Below the pieces are notes generated by a model, which ran no database searches, was not told where the DNA came from, and worked only from the letters and a program-made list of their open reading frames with translations. 40,011 nt of DNA, taken from Thermus caldifontis (GTDB lineage Bacteria; Deinococcota; Deinococci; Deinococcales; Thermaceae). The stretch covers positions 1 through 40,011 of the forward strand of contig NZ_QGMX01000022.1 in assembly GCF_003336745.1 (NCBI RefSeq), read 5' to 3'. Positions within the stretch are counted from its first letter, which is position 1. Every line of letters starts with the position of its first letter. A program made the translations under genes and the position numbers. Shown here in pieces: positions 6,648 to 14,107 of the stretch.

Positions 6648-7778
6648 ATGCTAATAGACCGGGAAAGGCTTCTGGAGGAAGAGGCCCAGCGCCTGGCCCC
6701 CTATGCGCAAAAGGCCCGGGACACCCGGGGAAGGCAGTACCCGGAGCCCGAGTCCCCCTACCGCACCCCTTACCAGAAGGACCGGGACCGCATCCTGCAC
6801 ACCACCGCCTTCCGCCGCCTGGAGTACAAGACCCAGGTCTTCCCCAACTGGGCCGGGGACTACTACCGCACCCGCCTGACCCATACCCTCGAGGTGGTCC
6901 AGGTGGCCCGTTCCATCGCCCGCGCCTTGGGCCTCAACGAGGACCTCACCGAGGCCATCGCCCTTTCCCACGACCTGGGCCACCCGCCTTTCGGCCACAC
7001 GGGGGAGAAGGTCCTGAATGACCTGATGCAAGGCCACGGGGGGTTTGAGCACAACGCCCACGCCCTCAGGATCCTCACCCAGCTGGAGGTGCGCTACCCC
7101 GGCTTCACGGGGCTCAACCTCACCTATGAGGTTCTGGAGGGAATCGCCACCCACGAGGCCGCCTACGCCCCCGGCTTCAAGCCGGAGTACGAGGGCAGGG
7201 GCACCCTCGAGGCCCAGGTGGTGGACCTCTCCGACGCCATCGCCTACGCGGCCCATGACCTGGACGACGGGCTCCATAGCGGCCTCCTTCGCCCCGAGGA
7301 GCTTTCGGAGGTGGCCCCCTTAAGGGAACTGGCCCGGGAAGAAGGGTTGGATCTCCTCCGTTTTGACGAGCTTTCCCGCCGCATCCTGGTGCGCCAGCTT
7401 CTGGGGTTTTTCATCACCGAAGCCATAGGGGCCACCCACCAGGAGGTGGAAGGGGCCGGGGTACAAAGCGCCGAGGAGGTGCGCCGCCATCCCAAACGCC
7501 TGGCCGCCCTCACCCCTGGGGCGGAAAAGACCCTCCAGGAGCTTAAGGCCTTTCTTAAGGAGCGGTTTTACCGCCATCCCGAGGTCTTGAGGGAACGGCG
7601 AAAAGCCGAGATGGTCCTGGAGGGCCTCTTCCAGGCTTACACCCGCTACCCCGAAACCTTGCCCAAAGAGGTGCAGGCCAAAATCCCCCAGGTGGGCTTG
7701 GAGCGGGCGGTGTGCGACTACCTCGCCGGCATGACGGACCGGTACGCCCTCGAGGCCTACCGGAAGCTCTTTCCCTGA
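6648..7778 (+). CDS. dgt: Deoxynucleoside triphosphate triphosphohydrolase
   Basis: Splits dNTPs into deoxynucleoside and triphosphate, adjusting dNTP pools. The 376-residue protein has the HD-domain metal site: His79 in RTRLTHTLEV, His108-Asp109 in SHDLGHPPFGH, and a later Asp in DLSDAIAYAAHDLDDG. The N-terminal YRTPYQKDRDRILHTTAFRRL is shared by Dgt-like proteins. T. thermophilus has a characterised member of this type that is activated by dNTPs (from memory), which this resembles. The ATG touches the fabF stop, so it is expected to be translated by coupling; the pairing with fabF has no obvious metabolic reason. Confidence 0.9.
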   Translation: MLIDRERLLEEEAQRLAPYAQKARDTRGRQYPEPESPYRTPYQKDRDRILHTTAFRRLEYKTQVFPNWAGDYYRTRLTHTLEVVQVARSIARALGLNEDLTEAIALSHDLGHPPFGHTGEKVLNDLMQGHGGFEHNAHALRILTQLEVRYPGFTGLNLTYEVLEGIATHEAAYAPGFKPEYEGRGTLEAQVVDLSDAIAYAAHDLDDGLHSGLLRPEELSEVAPLRELAREEGLDLLRFDELSRRILVRQLLGFFITEAIGATHQEVEGAGVQSAEEVRRHPKRLAALTPGAEKTLQELKAFLKERFYRHPEVLRERRKAEMVLEGLFQAYTRYPETLPKEVQAKIPQVGLERAVCDYLAGMTDRYALEAYRKLFP

Positions 7779-7797
7779 AAACCCCAGGGGCGAGGGA

Positions 7798-7803
7798 TAA
7801 AAT
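7798..7803 (+). promoter_or_regulatory. Leaderless -10 box of lysN
   Basis: TAAAAT, 6 nt before the GTG start at 7810. It lies 19 nt past the dgt stop. No consensus -35 is visible. Confidence 0.5.
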
Positions 7804-7809
7804 GGGTAG

Positions 7810-9003
7810 GTGAAAACCCTGGACTGGAATACCCTTTTTGGCGAAAGGGCTGGGCGCATCCAGGCCTCCACCATCCGCGAGCTATTGAAGCTCACCCAGC
7901 GCCCCGGCATCCTTAGCTTCGCCGGGGGGCTCCCTGCCCCAGAGCTTTTCCCCAAGGAGGAGGCGGCGGCGAAGGCGGCCGAGATCCTCAGGGAAAAGGG
8001 CGAGGTGGCCCTGCAGTATGGGCCTACCGAGGGCTACCTCCCCTTGCGAACATGGGTAGCGGAGTGGCTTGGGGTAAGCCTGGAGGAGGTCCTCATCACC
8101 ACGGGAAGCCAGCAGGCCCTGGACCTGGTGGGCAAGGTCTTCCTGGACGAGGGAAGCCCGCTGCTCCTGGAAGCCCCCAGCTACATGGGGGCCATCCAGG
8201 CCTTCCGGGCCTATGGGCCCCGCTTCCTCACGGTGCCGGCAGGGGAGAATGGGCCGGACCTAGGGGCCTTGGAAGAGGTCCTGGAACGGGAACGCCCCCG
8301 TTTCCTCTACCTCATCCCCTCCTTCCAGAACCCTTCCGGGGGGCTCATGCCCCTTAAAGCCCGCCAACGCCTTGTGCAGATGGTCATGGAACGGGGCCTG
8401 GTGGTGGTGGAGGACGACGCCTATCGGGAGCTTTACTTCGGCGAAACCCGCCTGCCAAGCCTCTTTGAGCTTTCCCGGGAGGCGGGGTATCCCGGGGTCA
8501 TCTACCTGGGTAGCTTCTCCAAAGTGCTGGCCCCGGGCCTTAGGGTGGCCTTCGCCGTGGCCCATCCTGAGGTTATCGTTAAGCTCACCCAGGCCAAGCA
8601 GGGGGTGGACCTGCACACCCCGGTCCTCAACCAGATCCTGGTGCACGAGCTGGTGAAGGAGGGCTTCCCCGAGCGCCTGGAAAGGATCCGCGCCACCTAT
8701 AGGGCCAAGGCCCTGGCCATGCTGGAGGCCCTGGAAAAGGAGATGCCCCAAGAGGTCGTCTACACCCGGCCCAAGGGGGGGATGTTTGTGTGGATGACCC
8801 TCCCCGAGGGGCTCTCCGCCGAAACCCTCTTCCAAAGGGCTATCGAGGAGAACGTGGCCTTCGTGCCCGGAGGCCCCTTCTTTGCCAATGGGGGCGGGGA
8901 GAACACCTTGAGGCTTTCCTACGCCACCCTGAATCGGGAAAGGATCCAAGAGGGGGTCAGGCGGCTTGGAAAGGCGCTGATGGGGCTACTGGCCACGGCC
9001 TAG
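7810..9003 (+). CDS. lysN: 2-aminoadipate (alpha-aminoadipate) aminotransferase
   Basis: PLP-dependent transaminase that makes 2-aminoadipate from 2-oxoadipate in the alpha-aminoadipate route to lysine, which Thermus uses instead of the diaminopimelate route. The 397-residue protein is a fold-type I enzyme with Lys238 (YLGSFSKVLAPGLRV) as the Schiff-base lysine, Asn174 (SFQNPSGG), Asp202 and Tyr205 (EDDAYRELYFG). Ser20 and Arg23 in IQASTIRELLKLTQ match the residues reported to select the acidic side chain in T. thermophilus LysN. The sequence reads as an orthologue of that protein along its whole length. The start is GTG, 6 nt after a TAAAAT box. No other lysine genes are in the window. It converges with rluD, 23 bp apart. 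Confidence 0.93.
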   Translation: MKTLDWNTLFGERAGRIQASTIRELLKLTQRPGILSFAGGLPAPELFPKEEAAAKAAEILREKGEVALQYGPTEGYLPLRTWVAEWLGVSLEEVLITTGSQQALDLVGKVFLDEGSPLLLEAPSYMGAIQAFRAYGPRFLTVPAGENGPDLGALEEVLERERPRFLYLIPSFQNPSGGLMPLKARQRLVQMVMERGLVVVEDDAYRELYFGETRLPSLFELSREAGYPGVIYLGSFSKVLAPGLRVAFAVAHPEVIVKLTQAKQGVDLHTPVLNQILVHELVKEGFPERLERIRATYRAKALAMLEALEKEMPQEVVYTRPKGGMFVWMTLPEGLSAETLFQRAIEENVAFVPGGPFFANGGGENTLRLSYATLNRERIQEGVRRLGKALMGLLATA

Positions 9004-9026
9004 GGCCCATGCCGGGTCCCTGCCCC

Positions 9027-9959
9027 TCAGGACCCCGCCGCCTCCCTGTACCCTTCCCGCTCGAGGCCTTCCGGCCACCTCCCCCCCAGGGCCTCCCAGG
9101 CCTGGACCATATCCATCGGCACCGGGGCCTGGAACTCCAGGATGCGGCCGGTGCGGGGGTGGGGGAAGCGGAGCTCATAGGCGTGCAGGGCTTGGCGCGG
9201 GATGTGGGGGCTTTCCCGGCCGTAGACGGCATCCCCCAGGATAGGGGCCTTCAAATGCTTCAGGTGGACGCGGATCTGGTGGGTGCGCCCCGTGTGGGGC
9301 CGGGCCTCCACCAGGGCCAAAGGTCCCGCCGTGGCCAGGATGCGGAACTCGGTCTCCGCATACCGAGGCGCAATCCCCCCAACATGCATCTTGTGCCGCT
9401 CCACGGGATGGCGGCCGATGGGGGCGATGAGGGCCCCTTCCCGGGGATGCCCTTCGGTGATGGCCAGGTAGCGCTTCATCACCAACCGGTCGCGGAAGGC
9501 CCGGGCCAGGGCCTCGAGGGCCCCCCCGTGCTTGGCCACCACCATGACCCCGCTGGTATCCTTGTCCAGCCGGTGCACGATGCCCGGCCGTACCAGCTCG
9601 GGCCGCTTTGCCTCCACGGGAGGGAAATACCGGCCTAAAAGGGCGTTCACCACGGTGCCCGAATAGACCCCGGGAGCCGGGTGGGTTAGAAGCCCTGCGG
9701 GCTTATTGAGGACCAGGAGGTCCTCGTCCTCATACAGCACGGGAATGTCTAGCTCCTCCGGAAGCACGAAGGGCGTTTCCTCCGGGGGGAGGACCAAAAC
9801 CTCCTCCCCTTTAAGGCGGTAGGCGGCCTTCTCCACCACCCTCTCCCCTACCTGGACCCGGCCCTGGGCGATCCACTCCTGGGCCCGGCTGCGGCTCACC
9901 CCACAGGCCTCGGCCACCGCCTGGTCCAGGCGCACCCCCTGGGCACGAAAGCGCACCAT
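9027..9959 (-). CDS. rluD: RluA/RluD-family rRNA pseudouridine synthase
   Basis: Converts specific uridines of 23S rRNA to pseudouridine. The 310-residue protein has an S4-like RNA-binding domain (about 1-57, LDQAVAEACGVSRSRAQEWI), a linker, and the synthase domain with catalytic Asp132 in HRLDKDTSGVMVVAK. GRTHQIRVHLKHLKAPILGD is the second family motif. S4 plus catalytic domain matches RluD rather than RluA, but the exact target sites cannot be read from sequence. I take the ATG at 9959 because TATCAT (9967-9972) lies 7 nt before it; an ATG at 9968 is possible. It lies 73 bp behind livF on the same strand and may also be reached by read-through. Confidence 0.88.
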   Translation of the reverse strand: MVRFRAQGVRLDQAVAEACGVSRSRAQEWIAQGRVQVGERVVEKAAYRLKGEEVLVLPPEETPFVLPEELDIPVLYEDEDLLVLNKPAGLLTHPAPGVYSGTVVNALLGRYFPPVEAKRPELVRPGIVHRLDKDTSGVMVVAKHGGALEALARAFRDRLVMKRYLAITEGHPREGALIAPIGRHPVERHKMHVGGIAPRYAETEFRILATAGPLALVEARPHTGRTHQIRVHLKHLKAPILGDAVYGRESPHIPRQALHAYELRFPHPRTGRILEFQAPVPMDMVQAWEALGGRWPEGLEREGYREAAGS

Positions 9960-9966
9960 CCCCCTC

Positions 9967-9972
9967 ATGATA
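9967..9972 (-). promoter_or_regulatory. Putative leaderless -10 box of rluD
   Basis: Minus-strand TATCAT, five of six consensus bases, 7 nt before the ATG at 9959. It supports 9959 over the ATG at 9968, which overlaps this box. Confidence 0.4.
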
Positions 9973-10032
9973 GCGGGCCGGGCGGCTTCCTGGCCTTCCC
10001 TTACAGGAGGGCGCTTCTTGCGCACAAACGGG

Positions 10033-10863
10033 CTACATGAACCGCTTTCGCCGCTTGTAGGCCTTGACCTCTTTAAAGCTCTTCCGCCCGCCTCCCTTGG
10101 CCACCCCCAGGTAGAACTCCTGCACGTCGGGGTTTTCCAACAGGTATTCCCGGTCCCCTTCCAGCACGATCCGGCCCGTTTCCATGATGTAGCCGTAGTG
10201 GGCGATGGAAAGGGCCACCCGGGCATTCTGCTCCACCACCAAGACCGTAACCCCTTCCTCTGCGTTCACCCGGGCCACGATGTCGAAGATCTCCCGCACC
10301 AAAATGGGGGCGAGGCCCAAGGAGGGTTCGTCCAGTAGAAGAAGCTTGGGCTTGGCCAGGAGAGCCCTTCCGATGGCGATCATCTGCTGCTCCCCCCCAG
10401 AGCAGTACCCAGCCAAGCGGTTGCGGAGGTCCGCCAGGCGGGGGAAGTAGTGGTAGATGCGCTCCATTTCCTCCTTTAGGCCCAGGGCCCTTCGGGTCAG
10501 GGTGCCCACCCAGAGGTTTTCCTCCACCGTGAGGTGCTTAAAGACCCGGCGGCCTTCCAGCACCTGGACGATCCCCATCCGCACGATCTCCTCGGGGGGG
10601 CGGTTATGGATGGGCTTCCCCTGGTAGAGGATCTCCCCCCTCACCACCTCCCCATCCTCGGGGATGAGGAGGCCGGAGATGGCCCTCAAGGTGGTGGTCT
10701 TCCCCGCCCCGTTGGGGCCTAAGAGGGCGGTGATGCGCCCTTCGGGCACCTTTAGGGAGACACCGCGGAGCACCTGGATGATGTCGTGGTAGACCACCTC
10801 GATGTTGTTGACCAAGAGGAGGATGGGGCCTAAGTCTTCGGGGCGTGTGGGGTTCAGGCTCAT
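10033..10863 (-). CDS. livF: ABC transporter ATPase, LivF type
   Basis: One of two ATPases powering a branched-chain amino acid-type importer. The 276-residue protein has Walker A GPNGAGKT at 49-56, a signature motif CSGGEQQ (usually LSGGEQQ), and Walker B KLLLLDEPSLGLAP with the LivF-typical SLGLAP. The C-terminus ends in a basic tail (KAYKRRKRFM) longer than in most LivF proteins. It is the last gene of the importer operon and is separated from the binding-protein gene by a strong hairpin, so it may be expressed below that gene. Confidence 0.9.
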   Translation of the reverse strand: MSLNPTRPEDLGPILLLVNNIEVVYHDIIQVLRGVSLKVPEGRITALLGPNGAGKTTTLRAISGLLIPEDGEVVRGEILYQGKPIHNRPPEEIVRMGIVQVLEGRRVFKHLTVEENLWVGTLTRRALGLKEEMERIYHYFPRLADLRNRLAGYCSGGEQQMIAIGRALLAKPKLLLLDEPSLGLAPILVREIFDIVARVNAEEGVTVLVVEQNARVALSIAHYGYIMETGRIVLEGDREYLLENPDVQEFYLGVAKGGGRKSFKEVKAYKRRKRFM

Positions 10864-10875
10864 GGCGAAAGGAAT

Positions 10876-10897
10876 GCCCGGGGGTTGCCCCCCGGGC
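10876..10897 (-). terminator. Strong hairpin between binding protein gene and livF
   Basis: A perfect 9-bp GC stem: GCCCGGGGG (10876-10884) with CCCCCGGGC (10889-10897), loop of 4. No T-run follows on the minus strand. It could act as a partial terminator or as a 3' stabiliser of the upstream mRNA. Confidence 0.55.
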
Positions 10898-10905
10898 CTA
10901 CCGGG

Positions 10906-12108
10906 CTACTTGCCGTAGTGCACCTTGCGGAAGAGGGCCGAGGTGAAGGGCTCGGTGATGGGGACAAAGCGACCCCCTTTGGCCTCGAGGATCCTCAAGC
11001 CCTCCGCCCCGGTGTGCTCGCTCTTGGTGAAGTCAATCTCAATGCCCTGCTTGGTGGAAACGGCAAAGCCAGGCTTAAAGGCGTTGGGGCCGTTCATGCC
11101 GATGAGGGCCTGGTAAACGGTCTCTCCGGTGATGCGCTTGAACCGCTCCTGGGCCCGGCGCATGGCCTCCACGGCAATGGCGGTGGCCAGCATGCCGTTG
11201 GTGTAGTTCACGCTCTCCACGATGCTTTGGGGGCGCTTGTACTTCTCCCCCAGCTCCTTTTGCAGGCGAATACCTGGGGCATCCTCGTGGTACATGTAAA
11301 AGCTCGTCACCCACAAGAACCCCTCCGCCGCATCCCCCGCCAGGTTGATGAGGTCAGGGCCACCGGTGTAGTGGGCCCCAAGCTGCTTGATCTTCTTGTC
11401 CAGTCCCAGGCGCTTGGCGTCCTTGAGGATGTTGGCCACAGGGCCGGCCACGTTCTGGTGCACGATGAACTCCACCCCTGCCCCCTCAAAGCGCTTCAAG
11501 AGAGCGGTATTGTCCAGGTTCCCCGCCCCCACCTCCTGCACGTCCACGATCTGCAGGCCAAGCTGGGCCGCCGCCTTGCGGGCATCGGCCACCGGGGCCC
11601 GGCCAAAGGGCGAGGGATGCACCACCAAGGCCACCTTAGCCCCCTTCTTCTGCTTGGCGATGTACTCCAAAAGGGCCACCACCTGCTCGGAGTAGGTGGT
11701 GGTGGGGATGAAGAAGTACTCGTTGTTGGGAGCGTCAATGAGCTCCACGTGCATGGAGGCGGGAATGGTGGGCACCTTCACCTCCTGGATCAGGGCCTTA
11801 AGCTGCAGGTTGGCCCCGGTGGCGTAGGAGAGGAAAACAGGTATCTTATACCGGTCCAGGGCCTCCTCAAAGAAGCGCTGGGTGTTGGCGTTGTTGTACT
11901 GGTCGTCCCTCACCAAGCAGTTCAACACCACCCCGGGGATGAGCTTTCTTTCGTTGGCGTACTTGCAGTAGTCCTCCACCGCCGCCCCGTAAGGAGCCCC
12001 CGCATCCGAGGTGGGACCGGTGATGGCCCCCGACCACAGGATGGTCACCTGTTGCTGGCCCAAGGCCAGCCCCGCCATGGCTACAAGACCCAACCAAACC
12101 TTTCGCAT
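10906..12108 (-). CDS. Substrate-binding protein of a LivJ-type ABC importer
   Basis: A 400-residue exported binding protein that would deliver ligand to LivHM. MRKVWLGLVAMAGLALG is a short signal peptide, likely cleaved before QQQ; no lipobox Cys is present. The mature part starts VTILWSGAITGPTSDAGAPYG, the periplasmic-binding fold type I opening of LivJ-like proteins (Peripla_BP_6). I chose the ATG at 12108 because it has GGAGGTGAGCG before it and begins the signal peptide. The ligand cannot be read directly. The acyl-CoA ligase in the same operon suggests a carboxylic acid, perhaps aromatic or fatty, rather than an amino acid (inference). Hairpins flank the gene on both sides. Confidence 0.85.
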   Translation of the reverse strand: MRKVWLGLVAMAGLALGQQQVTILWSGAITGPTSDAGAPYGAAVEDYCKYANERKLIPGVVLNCLVRDDQYNNANTQRFFEEALDRYKIPVFLSYATGANLQLKALIQEVKVPTIPASMHVELIDAPNNEYFFIPTTTYSEQVVALLEYIAKQKKGAKVALVVHPSPFGRAPVADARKAAAQLGLQIVDVQEVGAGNLDNTALLKRFEGAGVEFIVHQNVAGPVANILKDAKRLGLDKKIKQLGAHYTGGPDLINLAGDAAEGFLWVTSFYMYHEDAPGIRLQKELGEKYKRPQSIVESVNYTNGMLATAIAVEAMRRAQERFKRITGETVYQALIGMNGPNAFKPGFAVSTKQGIEIDFTKSEHTGAEGLRILEAKGGRFVPITEPFTSALFRKVHYGK

Positions 12109-12127
12109 CTCGCTCACCTCCCATTGC

Positions 12128-12148
12128 CAACCCCATAAGGGGGGGTTG
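12128..12148 (-). terminator. Hairpin between livM and the binding protein gene
   Basis: CAACCCC (12128-12134) pairs with GGGGTTG (12142-12148) around a 7-nt loop, starting just past the livM stop. There is no T-run on the minus strand. It is probably an RNA stability or processing element. Confidence 0.4.
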
Positions 12149-12149
12149 C

Positions 12150-13217
12150 CTAGTACTTGAAGGGCCAGGTGCGGAAGTAGCTTCGCACCAGGCGCCACCA
12201 GTTGTAAAGCCCTCGAGGCTCAAACATGAGGAAGAGGACGATGATGAGGCCAAAGGCCAAGGGCCTAAGGGCGCTGGCCACGTCCACCCCCGCCACGCTG
12301 AACCCCAGGGCCTTGATGAGGTTGGAAAGCGCCTCCATGTTCACGTCCAGAAGCTCCAGGAAAGTCGGTCCCAGGAAACTCCCCACCAGGGTACCCAACC
12401 CCCCCACGATGGCCATGGCCAAAAGCTTGATGGAAACCGCAAAGGTATAGTCCTCTATGACCACGGCCCGGGAAAGGTAGGCGTAAAGCACCCCCGCCAC
12501 CCCGGCGTAAAAAGCGCCCAGGGCAAAGGCGAAGAGCTTGGTGCGGCCCGGATCCATCCCCATGGCGTCGGCAGCCCGGTCGTTATCCCGCACCGCCACC
12601 AAAGCCCTCCCGTAGCGGGTGCGAAGCAGGTTGCGGAAGAAAAGGGCCAGGATCACCAAGGTGGCCAAGGCCACGTAGTACCAAAAGTGAAAGTGGTTGC
12701 GAAAACCCGCCTCATACCCCAGGAAGCTGGCCCGGGGCATGTCCATGGCCCCGCCCTGCTTCAGGAGGGGCAGGTGCCCCACGGCCCACTCAAAGACCAC
12801 CTGGAAGGCTAAGGTGGCCAGGGCCAGGTAAAGGTGCTTGACCCTGAGGCTAGGGATCCCTACCAGGAAGCCGAAGAAGGCCGCCACCAGACCCCCCAGG
12901 GGAACCACCAACCAAAAGGGAAGCCCCTGGGGGGCCAGAAGCGCCGCCGTGTAGGCCCCCACCCCCATGAAGGCCGCCTGGCCGATGTTGATGAGGCCGG
13001 CATAGCCCGTGGTGATGTTGAGACCCAATACGGCGATGCTGTACACCAGGATCAGGTCCAGGATGAAGACCTGGGTTCGGGAGAGGAACAGGGGGAGGAC
13101 CAGGAGAAAGCCCAGGAAGAGAAGCAAGGAAACCAGTTCCCGGTGGGTGGCGAAAATGCTGGTGTCCTGCCGGTAAGAGGCGCGGTAGTTTCCCGTCTGG
13201 GCCCAAGGGTTTCTCAT
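12150..13217 (-). CDS. livM: ABC transporter permease, LivM type
   Basis: A 355-residue inner-membrane permease. After a charged N-terminal tail of about 28 residues, hydrophobic segments begin at LVSLLLFLGFLLVLPLFL and continue to the end. Family marks include LGLNITTGYAGLINIGQAAFMGVGAYTAAL near 64-93, RYGRALVAVRDNDRAADAMGMD (the cytoplasmic EAA-like loop) and the C-terminal FEPRGLYNWW. It overlaps the livH stop by 4 nt (ATGA), so the two permeases are made together and should form a LivHM heterodimer. Confidence 0.9.
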   Translation of the reverse strand: MRNPWAQTGNYRASYRQDTSIFATHRELVSLLLFLGFLLVLPLFLSRTQVFILDLILVYSIAVLGLNITTGYAGLINIGQAAFMGVGAYTAALLAPQGLPFWLVVPLGGLVAAFFGFLVGIPSLRVKHLYLALATLAFQVVFEWAVGHLPLLKQGGAMDMPRASFLGYEAGFRNHFHFWYYVALATLVILALFFRNLLRTRYGRALVAVRDNDRAADAMGMDPGRTKLFAFALGAFYAGVAGVLYAYLSRAVVIEDYTFAVSIKLLAMAIVGGLGTLVGSFLGPTFLELLDVNMEALSNLIKALGFSVAGVDVASALRPLAFGLIIVLFLMFEPRGLYNWWRLVRSYFRTWPFKY

Positions 13218-14107
13218 ACGCGCTCAATCTCCTCCGTGCCAAAAAGACCGTGGGGCTTGAACCAAAGGACCAGAAGGAGCACCAGGAAGGGGAAGACATC
13301 CCGGGTGCCCCCGCCCGGAACATAGGGGTCCAGGAACCCCGCCGCCAAGTTCTCTAACACCCCTATCAGAATCCCCGCCACCACCGCCCCCGGGATGGAA
13401 TCCAGCCCTCCCAGGATCACCACGGGGAAGACCCGAAGGCCGATGTGCACCAGGCCGTCCAGGTTAAGGCCAGAGATGGTCCCCACCACCATCCCTGCGG
13501 CCGCCGCCGTAAGCCCCGCCGCCGCCCAGGCCAGGGCAAAAACCTTTTCCACGGATACCCCCAGGCTCATGGCCGCCATCTGGTCGTCGGCCACGCTCCG
13601 CATGGCCACCCCCAGGGTGGAACGCTGGAAGAACCAGGTGAAGGCCAGGAGAAAAAGCAGGGTGAAGCCCACGGCCAAAAGCTGGGCATAGGAGATCTGC
13701 ACCCCAAGAAGCGTCACCCCCCCTGCGGGAAGGAAGCTGGGGTAGCTAAAGTTTCCCGCCCCATAAGGGGTGAGGTGGATGAGGCCGTCCAACAAGGAGG
13801 CCAGGCCGATGGTGGCCATGATGACCGAGATGATGGGCTGACCCACCATGCGCTTGAGAAAGACCCGCTCCACGCCAAAGCCGAGCAGGGCGGTAAGGCC
13901 TAGGGCCAAGGCGGCCGCCAGGAGGAAATGAACCCCCAGGGACACCATGGCCCAGTAGGCCAAAAAGGCCCCTATGGCGATGAACTGCCCCTGGGCGAAG
14001 TTCACCACCCGGCTGGCCTTGTAGATGAGGACGAATCCCAGGGCCGCCAGGGCGTAGACCAAGCCCAGCACAATCCCAGAAAAGAGAAGTTGCAGGAAAA
14101 AGCTCAC
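13214..14107 (-). CDS. livH: ABC transporter permease, LivH type
   Basis: A 297-residue inner-membrane permease partner of LivM. It begins VSFFLQLLFSGIVLGLVYALAALGFVLIYKASRVVNFAQGQ, with the LivH signature ASRVVNFAQG near residue 31, and has about eight hydrophobic segments. ALAWAAAGLTAAAAGMVVG and VILGGLDSIPGAVVAG are also typical. The true start is the GTG at 14107, whose GTGA overlaps the stop of the acyl-CoA ligase gene; the frame stays open upstream only because it shadows that gene. Confidence 0.9.
   Translation of the reverse strand: MSFFLQLLFSGIVLGLVYALAALGFVLIYKASRVVNFAQGQFIAIGAFLAYWAMVSLGVHFLLAAALALGLTALLGFGVERVFLKRMVGQPIISVIMATIGLASLLDGLIHLTPYGAGNFSYPSFLPAGGVTLLGVQISYAQLLAVGFTLLFLLAFTWFFQRSTLGVAMRSVADDQMAAMSLGVSVEKVFALAWAAAGLTAAAAGMVVGTISGLNLDGLVHIGLRVFPVVILGGLDSIPGAVVAGILIGVLENLAAGFLDPYVPGGGTRDVFPFLVLLLVLWFKPHGLFGTEEIERV

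Noticed and set aside
10885..12138. 417-codon plus-strand frame opposite the binding-protein gene
   Set aside because: Low-complexity His/Gly/Leu composition and no family motif. The minus-strand gene has a signal peptide, ribosome binding site and operon context.
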